DNA of 64,000 bases, taken from an uncultured bacterium. Lineage in GTDB: Bacteria > Spirochaetota > UBA4802 > JAGODF01. The translations under genes and the position numbers were made by a program. The stretch lies in assembly GCA_937921485.1 (NCBI GenBank), contig CAKZSV010000024.1:36644-100643 (forward strand). The letters run 5' to 3'. Below the pieces are notes generated by a model. The model saw only the letters and a program-made list of their open reading frames with translations. It did no database searches and was not told where the DNA came from. Of this stretch, positions 57,000 to 64,000 are shown one piece after another. Numbering within the stretch: the stretch's first letter is position 1; every line of letters starts with the position of its first letter.

Positions 57000-57422
57000 T
57001 TACTTTTTTCGGGTTCGCACCTTCTTTTTCAGTTCGTTCAGCGTTGCGTCGTCGATTTTAATGGGAAAGCGGTTTTTTCCGACAAACACATAATCAATTT
57101 TTCCCTCGTTCATCATCTGATAGACCCGCTGGATGGAAACACCGAGTTTTTTTGAGATGTAGCCAATGTCCATCAAATCGGCGGCTACCACACGCAGGCT
57201 GTCCTGCTTCGCCTTTTCCAGAGCGAGCAATGATTTTATTTTCTTCTTTGCCCTGATGGTGTAGATGCCCTTCCCGCAGTTGCTGCAAAAGTACCCTTCA
57301 ATATCCGATATGGTGATAGGCTGATACTTTTTAATATTGAAGGTCTCTTTTGCGTTTTTTTTCAGCTTCATGGTTCCTATGGAATTGCACGAGGGACAGT
57401 CTTTCCATTTTCTTTCTCGCAT
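57000..57422 (-). CDS. YgiT-type zinc finger fused to an excisionase-like HTH
   Basis: A 140-residue protein. The first 55 residues are an MqsA/YgiT-type zinc finger with CPSC at the start and CSNC near residue 48, with the sequence TISDIEGYFCSNCGKGIYT typical of that family. Residues about 85-135 look like an excisionase/MerR-type helix-turn-helix (GYISKKLGVSIQRVYQMMNEGKIDYVFVGKNRFPI, in parts). MqsA itself ends in a different HTH (Xre type). No MqsR toxin gene is next to it, so it may be a stand-alone regulator rather than an antitoxin. GGAG precedes the ATG. Confidence 0.75.
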   Translation of the reverse strand: MRERKWKDCPSCNSIGTMKLKKNAKETFNIKKYQPITISDIEGYFCSNCGKGIYTIRAKKKIKSLLALEKAKQDSLRVVAADLMDIGYISKKLGVSIQRVYQMMNEGKIDYVFVGKNRFPIKIDDATLNELKKKVRTRKK

Positions 57423-57761
57423 TATGTAACTCCAGTTATTTAATATAAATTTTATTTGTAAAACGGCATTATATGCCAGGATGACGAAAAACGATGCAGC
57501 ATCTATCTTGGTGCCACAATAAATATATTCGATTAATAAAGTCAAGAGATTAAAAAAATTTTTTCCAAGCGTTCTTTATGAAGAATGTGATTTAGAAAGA
57601 ATTATACATCGAGAATCTGTCATTCTGCCCATTGATGCGATGGAGTCCTATTATTAAATGAAAATTTTTTTGAAAATCATCATAGCAATCAAAAAAATGG
57701 TTGACGATTATAAAGAAATTAAGTATATTATAAATAACTTAATATCTCACGAGGAGGATGT
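57423..57761. other. Divergent intergenic region before trxA
   Basis: About 340 bp of AT-rich DNA between the YgiT-finger gene and trxA. Besides the trxA promoter at 57701-57729 and its ribosome binding site I see no gene, repeat or hairpin. Confidence 0.6.
57701..57729 (+). promoter_or_regulatory. Promoter of trxA
   Basis: A -35 TTGACG (57701-57706) and a -10 TATATT (57724-57729) are exactly 17 bp apart, followed by a leader of about 25 nt containing GAGGAGG. Confidence 0.8.
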
Positions 57762-58076
57762 ATGCAAAACATCATTGAACTGAACGAAAGTAATTTTGGA
57801 AGCGTGGTTGAAAGTGGCACCGGCAAGGTGCTGGTTGACTTCTGGGCTCCCTGGTGCGGTCCCTGCCGTATGCAGGCGCCGATACTTGAAAAGATTTCTG
57901 CGGACCCTAAGGTTCAGGCGAAAATCGCAAAAATCAACATCGATGACTATCCTCAGTATGCCCGGAAATACGGCGTTTCAGCAATTCCCACTCTCATTCT
58001 TTTTAAAGATGGGGAAATCGAAGAAACGTTTGTCGGTGTGCAGAGTGAATCGATTTTACGAGCACGGCTGAACTAA
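57762..58076 (+). CDS. trxA: Thioredoxin
   Basis: A 104-residue thioredoxin that reduces protein disulfides with electrons from thioredoxin reductase. The active site WCGPC is near residue 30, with FWAPWCGPC and the later cis-Pro in VSAIPTLILFKDG. Size and order are standard, and no signal peptide is present, so it is cytosolic. GAGGAGG precedes the ATG, and the gene has its own promoter and terminator. Confidence 0.96.
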   Translation: MQNIIELNESNFGSVVESGTGKVLVDFWAPWCGPCRMQAPILEKISADPKVQAKIAKINIDDYPQYARKYGVSAIPTLILFKDGEIEETFVGVQSESILRARLN

Positions 58077-58102
58077 TCAAAACAATGAACTACTTCTCAC
58101 TG

Positions 58103-58138
58103 ATGTCCGTCGCTTTTATCGGCGGGCATTGTTTTTTT
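58103..58138 (+). terminator. Rho-independent terminator after trxA
   Basis: ATGTCCGTCG pairs with CGGCGGGCAT (three G-T pairs) around CTTTTAT-like loop bases, followed by TGTTTTTTTG. Confidence 0.8.
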
Positions 58139-58204
58139 GTGTGCGATTGTACTGCAAAAATTAATCTGCGAGGGTATACCTGTATTCCCCGAAAAGTAGT
58201 ACAG

Positions 58205-58750
58205 TTATAGTGCATGAACCAGTTCCATTCCCCGCCGTATTGCACTAAGATTCGAGGGAATAAATTTTTTTAGCCTCTCAGGTATCACTTCTTCCATCGC
58301 CGCGGCTATTTCGTCAAACGATACGAAACGTGCTTTTTCAATATATGCTCCAAGAGCAATCATGTTGGCGAGTTTGCTGTTGCCGATAGCTATCGCTTCT
58401 TCGTTGCATCCAAGCGGGATGATTTCAATATCGCTCCGTTCAATCTCTTCGCGGGGAATGAGGCTTGTGTTGTAGATTAAGGTTCCGCCTTCCTGAATAG
58501 TTTTTTGGTAGGTTTTCAAGGCTATCGAATCGAGCGCGATGATACACTGCGGGTGATGTATTATTGGGGCACCGATTTCTTCATCTGAAATCACCATTAT
58601 CACATTCGTGCGGCCGCCGCGTTTCTCGACGCCGTAGGAGGGGAGATACGTTACCTCCAGTCCCTTGTTGATAGCCGCGACGGCAACCAGGAGACTGATG
58701 GTTTGTATTCCCTGGCCGCCGAAGCCCGCCATGATGGTATCATAATACAT
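58205..58750 (-). CDS. vorC: 2-oxoacid:ferredoxin oxidoreductase, gamma subunit
   Basis: A 181-residue subunit of a four-part enzyme. GFGGQGIQTISLLVAVAAINKG at the start is the standard opening of gamma subunits, with TYLPSYGVEKRGGRTNVIM and later IPLGCNEEAIAIGNSKLANMIALGAY. It belongs with the alpha and beta subunits upstream (36 bp gap). The complex oxidatively decarboxylates a 2-oxoacid to an acyl-CoA and reduces ferredoxin. The symbol follows the VorB-like alpha subunit and is tentative; a 2-oxoglutarate enzyme is the main alternative. Confidence 0.8.
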   Translation of the reverse strand: MYYDTIMAGFGGQGIQTISLLVAVAAINKGLEVTYLPSYGVEKRGGRTNVIMVISDEEIGAPIIHHPQCIIALDSIALKTYQKTIQEGGTLIYNTSLIPREEIERSDIEIIPLGCNEEAIAIGNSKLANMIALGAYIEKARFVSFDEIAAAMEEVIPERLKKFIPSNLSAIRRGMELVHAL

Positions 58751-58786
58751 CGTGTTGCTCTCCGTGATGACGATTGTCCAGTGCGC

Positions 58787-59539
58787 TCATAGAAAATCCT
58801 TTCCGGTTCGTTCCTTGAATACGCCGAGCGGAAAATATGGAATCATTTCATTTTCAATCACCTTCAGCGCTTTCAGAGGTGTCACCCGCCAGTTTGTGTT
58901 GCAGGTGGAAAGCATTTCAACCATTGAAAAACCCATTTTATTAATCTGCATTTCGAACGCTTTTCGCACCGCCTTTTTTGCCTGCAATACGTGTTTGGGC
59001 GAATGAAGCGCCACGCGTGCAGAATAGGCGACTCCTTCAAGCGTGGCAAGGAGTTCCGCCATTTTTATAGGGTAGCCTTCCGAACTGAATTCCCTCCCGT
59101 ACGGCGTGGTGGTGGTTTTCTGCCCTAAAAGCGTTGTCGGCGCCATCTGCCCGCCGGTCATCCCATATACGGAATTATTTATGTAGAACAGCGACACGTT
59201 TTCACCGCGGTTCGCGGCGTGAATGACCTCGGATGTTCCGATTGCCGCAAGGTCGCCGTCGCCCTGATAGATGAAAATGATTTTATCCGGCTGCGCGCGC
59301 TTCATCCCCGTGGCGCATGCGGGAGCGCGGCCGTGCGGGGCTTCGAGCACATCGATTGGGAAATAGTGATAAAGAAATACACAGCATCCCACCCCGGGAA
59401 TCCCGATGACATCGTCGATGATGCCCAGCTCATCAATTACCTCTGCGATGATGCGATGCGCGGTTCCATGCGTGCATCCCGGACAAAAATGGGTTTCTCT
59501 ATCGGTGAGGGAGTCCGGCCTTTTGAAAATAGCGTTCAT
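58787..59539 (-). CDS. vorA: 2-oxoacid:ferredoxin oxidoreductase, beta (TPP-binding) subunit
   Basis: A 250-residue thiamine diphosphate subunit. HFCPGCTHGTAHRIIAEVID is the opening with the CPGC motif, followed by GVGCCVFLYHYF and the TPP motif GDGDLAAIGTSEVIHAANRG with its NNSVYGMTGGQ end. This subunit carries out the decarboxylation. The start overlaps the alpha subunit stop by 4 bp. Oxygen sensitivity is usual for this class, which fits an anaerobic or microaerobic life. Confidence 0.85.
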   Translation of the reverse strand: MNAIFKRPDSLTDRETHFCPGCTHGTAHRIIAEVIDELGIIDDVIGIPGVGCCVFLYHYFPIDVLEAPHGRAPACATGMKRAQPDKIIFIYQGDGDLAAIGTSEVIHAANRGENVSLFYINNSVYGMTGGQMAPTTLLGQKTTTTPYGREFSSEGYPIKMAELLATLEGVAYSARVALHSPKHVLQAKKAVRKAFEMQINKMGFSMVEMLSTCNTNWRVTPLKALKVIENEMIPYFPLGVFKERTGKDFL

Positions 59540-60603
59540 GCGGCGCTTTCCTCCTTCAAAGCTTTTTTCATCTCCCGCACAATCTCGTCCGCGTAGGGAA
59601 TGCCGCCGCCGGGACGACCATGGAACGAGACGCGCGCGCCCGGGTGTGCCGATATCTTCACGTCGAAGAGCATCTGTCCGGTGTTCATCTCCACGACGAG
59701 CACATTTTTTATTTTTTCAGAATACCGCGCAATTGCATCATAGGGAAATGGGAAAAGCGTGATGGGACGCAATAACCCCGCTTTTATGCCTTCTTTCCGT
59801 GCTTCACGAATAGCGGTTTTTGCGATTCGGGAAGGGGTGCCGAAGGCCACAATCATAATGTCTGCATCGTCCAGGCTCCGCGTTTCATACATCACTTCAT
59901 TGCGCTGAATGGTATCGTATTTTTTCTTCATGTACAGATTGTGCTCCTCCTGCTCGCCCGGGCCAAGGTAGAGCGATTTTAAAAGCTGCGGCTTTCTGCC
60001 GCGCCGTCCGGTAAGCGCCCACGGTTTTTCCGGTATGATGACGGGTTCTTTGGGCACGAGCCGGCAGGGCTCCTGAATCTGCCCAATCATCGCATCGGCG
60101 ATAATCATGGCGGGATTTCGGTAGCGGTCAGCGAGTTCAAACGCTTTAATGGTGAGGTCGAACATTTCCTGCACCGATGCCGGTGCAAGGACGATATTGC
60201 GGTAATCGCCGTGTCCGCCGCCGTGAACTGCCTGCATGTAGTCGCCCTGGGAGGGTGCGATGCCGCCAAGGCCGGGCCCCACGCGCATGATGTTCACCAC
60301 CACGCAGGGGATGTCGGAACCGGCCATGTACGAGAGCGCTTCCTGCATGAGAGAAATCCCGGGGCCCGATGAGGACGTCATGGCCCGTTTGCCTGATGCT
60401 GCGGCGCCCATCACCATGTTGATTGACGCGATTTCGCTTTCGGCAGGGATAAAAACCCCCTCGCGCTTCGGAAGTTCACGCGCCAGGTATTCAGGGATAT
60501 CGTTCTGCGGCGTGATGGGATAGCCGAAATAGTATCGGCATCCTGCCTGCAGCGCGCCTTCCGCCAGCGCGATGTTGCCTTTGGTGAGGACTCGTGTGCT
60601 CAT
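59536..60603 (-). CDS. vorB: 2-oxoacid:ferredoxin oxidoreductase, alpha subunit (VorB-like)
   Basis: A 355-residue alpha subunit. KGNIALAEGALQAGCRYYFGYPITPQNDIPE is the family opening (in parts), with SGKRAMTSSSGPGISLMQEALSY and VGPGLGGIAPSQGDYMQAVHGGGHGDY later, a set I associate with VorB, the 3-methyl-2-oxobutanoate type. A branched-chain 2-oxoacid substrate is therefore likely but not certain. The ATG at 60603 overlaps the ferredoxin stop by 4 bp; a longer frame to 60663 lies within the ferredoxin gene and is rejected. Confidence 0.88.
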   Translation of the reverse strand: MSTRVLTKGNIALAEGALQAGCRYYFGYPITPQNDIPEYLARELPKREGVFIPAESEIASINMVMGAAASGKRAMTSSSGPGISLMQEALSYMAGSDIPCVVVNIMRVGPGLGGIAPSQGDYMQAVHGGGHGDYRNIVLAPASVQEMFDLTIKAFELADRYRNPAMIIADAMIGQIQEPCRLVPKEPVIIPEKPWALTGRRGRKPQLLKSLYLGPGEQEEHNLYMKKKYDTIQRNEVMYETRSLDDADIMIVAFGTPSRIAKTAIREARKEGIKAGLLRPITLFPFPYDAIARYSEKIKNVLVVEMNTGQMLFDVKISAHPGARVSFHGRPGGGIPYADEIVREMKKALKEESAA

Positions 60604-60809
60604 TTGTACACCTCGATTGCGGTATCGGGACACATCACCGCGCAGGTTTTGCATCCCGTGCAACGGTCTTCGTTTTTCATGTCGAACTCGGCGGGGAAAT
60701 ATCCCTGCTTGTTGTAGGCTGCCGATTTTGTAATGAGATTTCTTGGACAGAATTCAATGCAGAAGTAGCATCCTTTGCAGCGGTCTCTGTCGATGATGAT
60801 ATAGGCCAT
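60600..60809 (-). CDS. vorD: 2-oxoacid:ferredoxin oxidoreductase, delta (2[4Fe-4S] ferredoxin) subunit
   Basis: A 69-residue ferredoxin-type protein with two cluster motifs, CKGCYFCIEFCP and CTGCKTCAVMCP, each CxxCxxCxxxCP. It starts at 60809 and is the first gene of the delta-alpha-beta-gamma operon, each gene coupled or close to the next. It would carry electrons out of the complex to a soluble ferredoxin. Confidence 0.93.
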   Translation of the reverse strand: MAYIIIDRDRCKGCYFCIEFCPRNLITKSAAYNKQGYFPAEFDMKNEDRCTGCKTCAVMCPDTAIEVYK

Positions 60810-61082
60810 TACGGATGTATCCCTCGTGTATGCACATTTTACAATTTGTAGCTAATTAAGCACAGGGGCGGTATCTGTCAAATTAATTTGAAATTTTTAC
60901 AAATTGGTTTCTGTTCAAAAGTGCGGTTGATTAAGGGCGGATTCTTATATAAAGTGACGAGGAGATCATTGAAATTTTTTCGCAAGTATCATATTATTGA
61001 TCACTTTTACTGTAAAAAAAACTTGATTTTCCCAATAAAATAGCATTTCTGTTGCGTAATATAAAAAGTTTGGAAGTCTGCC

Positions 61083-61851
61083 TTGTTGCGAATACCATCA
61101 CTCGCTGCTCTAATTATCATGCTTCTTATCCAATTTTCCTGCGCGCGTGAAGATCGGCAGTCTTTCGTTATTAGCGGGGGGAGGCTGGACCTTTCCGGAT
61201 GGGATTTTTCCCAAAATCACGTGCGCCTCGATGGCGAATGGGAATTTTACTGGAACCGGTTACTGAATTCAAACTCTTTTGAAGAGGGGAGGCTTCCTTC
61301 GCCGGTGCTCATCGCCGTGCCTTCGAATTGGAATGGAACTGTGGTGGAAGGAAAACCAATCGAAGGCAGCGGCTGCGGGCGACAGCGGCCGCGCGTTTGC
61401 CGTGGTGGCGGATGAAATATCGAAGCTGGCCGATCAGACCGCTGCCAGCATCAAAGAAATCGATTCGCTCATCAAGACGAACGACAATGAAATCAGGATC
61501 GGCGCGGAAAACATCAAAAAGGCGGTGGAATCTCTAAGCGCGGTCATCAGCAATGTTGAAATCATCAACCGGAAGATTGCATCAATTTCCGATTTTATGC
61601 AGCGCCAGATTGTTCTCAACAGCACAATCACAAACGGAGCCGAGACGGTGCGCAAGGGTTCGGGCCAGATTAAAATGGCAATGCAGGATCAGCGGCGTGG
61701 CATCGATGATATTTCCGCTATTGTATCAGGCATCAACGAGATCGCGCAGCGAAACTCGCATTCTATCGAGCAAATCGCGGAAGCCTCCAAATCGCTCGTG
61801 GAAATGGTTGATGGATTCACCGGGGAGATTAGCAGGTTTGAGGGGTGAGGA
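61083..61851 (+). pseudogene. Collapsed 7TMR-DISM chemoreceptor (internal deletion plus frameshift)
   Basis: The first part is a lipoprotein signal (lipobox IQFSC) and the start of a DISM extracellular domain: LDGEWEFYWNRLL, then VPSNWNGTVVEGKPIEGSG. At about 61359-61375 the sequence switches to the signalling tip of a methyl-accepting chemotaxis protein in another frame: AAAAGDSGRAFAVVADEISKLADQTAASIKEI (in parts) to the end at about 61848. The rest of the DISM domain, all seven membrane segments and the first half of the cytoplasmic helix are missing. The joint sequence ATCGAAGGCAGCGGCTGCGG (20 nt) could code both PIEGSG and, with one G removed, IEAAAAG, which points to recombination between short similar sequences. 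Confidence 0.75.
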
Positions 61852-62604
61852 AGAATGATTATAGCAGCGCTGGTATAGGCTTTCATGATGTATAAAAAAT
61901 ATTGATTTAATGACCTGGAAGCATTCCCGTGTTGCCAGCACCATCGTTTTAATAGTCGTATATGATTTTGCCAGCCTGTAATTGTCTGAATTGAATTTAT
62001 ATAATGCTTTCGCAATGGGCATTATCACCGCAATATGTGTTTTTTGCCATGCATCCATATTTCCGCAAGTTTCAGGTGAGAATTTTGCTTTTTTAAAAAT
62101 GCTGATGAGGTTGGATAACCGTTCTGTTCTTTTGCCGGTTAGTTCGCCAAACGTGGTTGATTGAAACAATTTTGAAATCCCAGTCCCGATAAAATAATTT
62201 ACTATGCCGTTGATTCTCTCGCCGCCGGCTGATGGAAAGCCAATGAGAATCCTTTCGGGGCCGACTGCGCTGATATATTTATCGTAACCGGAAGGATTGT
62301 TGACGACAAAGACAATATTGGGCGATTTATTTTCTCCAAGTGTCGGCAATATTAAATCAATCTGGGTATATTGCACAGTAACGATGATGTAATCATAAAT
62401 GTCGTCAGGCGAAAGGCTGTTTATTATATTTGGATGATGCTTTTCGATTTTTCCCGAAATAGCATTTTTTAATATCAGCCCATTGGCTTTAAGCTCGTTG
62501 AATCTATTGTCCCTGGCCAGCATGGTGACGTCATAACCGGCCTTCGTGAGTTTTCCGGCAAAAATGCTGCCGATTGCGCCCGCTCCGTAAATGAGTATTC
62601 TCAT
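61851..62604 (-). pseudogene. Truncated ketopantoate reductase-like (ApbA/PanE family) gene
   Basis: The first 230 or so residues match the ApbA/PanE family: the NAD(P) motif IYGAGAIGSIFAGKLTKAG, then VTVQYTQIDLILPTL, AGGERINGIVNYFIGTG and the start of the C-terminal helical domain (WQKTHIAVIMPIAKALY). After about TMVLATRECFQVIKS (near 61907) the family sequence stops. The frame runs on to 61726 as the antisense of the chemoreceptor remnant. The last 70 residues of the enzyme are therefore missing. It may be inactive. The start is the ATG at 62604; a GTG at 62616 overlaps the upstream gene and is also possible. Confidence 0.65.
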
Positions 62605-62612
62605 GGAATTCT

Positions 62613-63449
62613 TCACTTCTTTAAAAAACGAATTTCTTTTACTTCGGCCTTAAAAAAAACGAATTCATCGTTAGTGCCGAACATGTTGGCAGCTTCTACT
62701 TTAAAAGGCACTTTATAACCCTGAACCTCGCGGAAATCAGAAAGCTTCCCGCCGAAAGGCTGGAGACGGAATGTCTTTTCCTTATTGGCATTGGACCAGC
62801 GCATGAAGGAGACCAGCACAGGGCGGCCGATTTCATCAACCTGAATGTCGATCTCCTGCGAGACCTCGCCGTTTGTTACAGTTACTCTCGCAGTGTTTTT
62901 ATCCACGGGCTGCCATTGCACATATTGACCGGGAAGCACTGCCGCGGGAGTCCAGAAAACAGATTCTGCCGCGTAACGTCCGAAAGCGGCTTTTGCGTGA
63001 TCCATATTACCGCCCATCCGCGCGACAGGTATAAATCCCAATATCCGGAATCGAGTCCACGTCCCTGAATCGGAACCCGAAATCGGCATTATGCCCGGTA
63101 AATGCAAGCGCCATACAAAACCGTAGGGCGATGCCAGTATCTGGTGCGCTTCCATCGGCTGATAATTTGGATTTTCTTTCGTGCCGAGGCTGAACTGACC
63201 GCCCATATCTATTTCTGCGACGCGCAATAAAGGCGTACCTTCTGCGATGGCAAAGTGAAAAAAACGCCGTCCCGGCTCCGGTAACTCTCGAACCATCGAG
63301 TGGTCAAATCGCACAGCAGCGCCATTACTCATCTCGGCCAGGCGTTTCCATTCTTTCATATCTGAAATGTAATCAAGGACAGAAATTGAAACTAACAAAA
63401 TAATGAGAATTCCAAAACATGCTAATAATACGAGAAGGAAGGTTTTCAT
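62613..63449 (-). CDS. DUF6544-like membrane-anchored protein
   Basis: A 278-residue protein with an N-terminal membrane segment (FLLVLLACFGILIILLVSIS). The remainder is beta-rich and resembles the DUF6544 family: RELPEPGRRFFHFAIAEGTPL, then VAEIDMGGQFSLG, GYKVPFKVEA and the closing FFKAEVKEIRFL. The function is unknown. The ATG at 63449 is chosen because the membrane helix begins there; an upstream start at 63479 has less support. The 3' end overlaps the possible GTG start of the truncated reductase, so the two were probably co-transcribed. Confidence 0.7.
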   Translation of the reverse strand: MKTFLLVLLACFGILIILLVSISVLDYISDMKEWKRLAEMSNGAAVRFDHSMVRELPEPGRRFFHFAIAEGTPLLRVAEIDMGGQFSLGTKENPNYQPMEAHQILASPYGFVWRLHLPGIMPISGSDSGTWTRFRILGFIPVARMGGNMDHAKAAFGRYAAESVFWTPAAVLPGQYVQWQPVDKNTARVTVTNGEVSQEIDIQVDEIGRPVLVSFMRWSNANKEKTFRLQPFGGKLSDFREVQGYKVPFKVEAANMFGTNDEFVFFKAEVKEIRFLKK

Positions 63450-63700
63450 GATGCCACGCTCCGGTTTTCTTTTATTCACATGCGGTAGAGTAATATTTTG
63501 TCAAGTCATGTTTGAGGTGTTTCTTCTTGCAGCTTTATTCACTATAAAGACCCAACGAAAATTTTGAAAATATTCGACCATACTAAAACTTTAAAATTTT
63601 TGTTATTTATATCATCATAAATAAAAATTTTTTTTATCTCTTTGTACTTTTCATCGTATTAATGAGTGAAGGGGAATGTTATTTCACGGAGGAGTAACGT

Positions 63701-64000
63701 ATGTATATCAAAACGAGCTACTGCATGACAGAAAACGTGATAGCAAAGCTCTGTGATGCAGAAAAGAAAACGGGACGCAATAAGATTGATTTACTCGACC
63801 AGGCGATGCGGATGTTGATCCACGATTTTAAGAAGCTTCGAAAAAAATGGGATGGGACAATTGAATACCAGAAGAGAACCGATGAAGACGGCAATCCGAT
63901 AAAAAAACATCGGGTGAAAATGAAACTACTAAAGTTTGATAATCTGCTGATGCAGGATATGCGGCGGTTTTGCTTTATGTCGATTTCGCTTCTCATTGCC
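63701..64000 (+). CDS. Tandem ribbon-helix-helix-like protein (family member D, 3' end outside window)
   Basis: The first 100 residues of a fourth family member, closest to member B. The first unit is MYIKTSYCMT (strand), ENVIAKLCDAEKKTG and IDLLDQAMRMLIHD (helices). The linker is TIEYQKRTDEDG. The second unit begins HRVKMKLL (strand), then DNLLMQDMRRFCF and SISLLIA (helices) where the window ends. GGAGGAG precedes the ATG. The leader resembles those of members A and C. Confidence 0.75.
   Translation, partial: MYIKTSYCMTENVIAKLCDAEKKTGRNKIDLLDQAMRMLIHDFKKLRKKWDGTIEYQKRTDEDGNPIKKHRVKMKLLKFDNLLMQDMRRFCFMSISLLIA

Noticed and set aside
61726..61850. C-terminal part of the reductase-like frame
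   Set aside because: It is the antisense of the chemoreceptor tip and has no family similarity; treated as read-through after truncation.

Overview
The window looks like the chromosome of a Gram-negative bacterium, most plausibly a member of the Spirochaetota. That placement is an inference from gene content: many predicted lipoproteins, 7TMR-DISM-type sensors, a PTS EIIA domain fused to a C4 zinc ribbon, WG-repeat and MORN-repeat lipoproteins, and a Rec-PP2C phosphatase. No 16S rRNA or other decisive marker is present.

Layout. 0.0-4.2 kb: 3' part of a response regulator, ribBA, an OmpA-like lipoprotein, a tandem ribbon-helix-helix (RHH) protein, a palindromic repeat and a J-domain protein. 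4.4-10.6 kb: NhaD-type antiporter, valS, and an AT-rich MjaI-like restriction-modification pair. 10.9-14.8 kb: membrane-bound AraC regulator, phosphoesterase, WG-repeat lipoprotein. 15.1-18.3 kb: ilvB-ilvN-ilvC. 18.3-19.2 kb: a graveyard with a frameshifted HepT toxin gene and an IS21 remnant. 19.3-24.9 kb: EIIA-zinc ribbon, GH1 glucosidase, tRNA-Pro(GGG), cupin, second RHH protein and repeat, Ogg-type glycosylase, TPR protein. 25.0-29.7 kb: argF, argD, an envelope protein and argJ. 29.8-34.5 kb: a second membrane AraC regulator divergent from a GMC oxidoreductase/2-hydroxyacyl-CoA dehydratase pair. 34.6-43.8 kb: orphan ABC permease, omega-amidase-like protein beside a broken aminotransferase, Rec-PP2C phosphatase, PilZ-like protein, a YihY protein with an inserted beta-propeller, a CHAT remnant, rpsU and rarA. 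44.0-47.7 kb: MORN lipoprotein, a nucleotidyltransferase gene split by a repeat insertion, an amidase and a secreted helical protein. 47.7-48.8 kb: a gene-free AT-rich kilobase with four DnaA boxes, a candidate oriC. 48.8-52.4 kb: peptide ABC binding protein and two permeases. 52.6-64.0 kb: third RHH protein, B12 radical SAM protein, ECF sigma/anti-sigma operon, a YgiT-finger regulator, thioredoxin, a vorDABC-type ferredoxin oxidoreductase, a broken DISM-chemoreceptor next to a truncated ketopantoate reductase-like gene, a DUF6544-like protein and a fourth RHH gene running off the end.

Metabolism. Branched-chain amino acid synthesis (ilvBNC), arginine synthesis (argJ, argD, argF), riboflavin synthesis and a branched-chain or other 2-oxoacid:ferredoxin oxidoreductase point to a biosynthetically capable anaerobe or facultative anaerobe.

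Most notable: (1) a dispersed palindromic mobile repeat of about 110 bp flanked by ATAA/TTAT, one copy of which splits a nucleotidyltransferase gene in a way that can be undone exactly; (2) a four-member family of tandem-RHH proteins, three with a similar leader; (3) the DnaA-box cluster; (4) a YCF48/BNR propeller inserted into a YihY-family membrane protein; (5) two lipoprotein-7TM-AraC one-component regulators and a collapsed third DISM relative.
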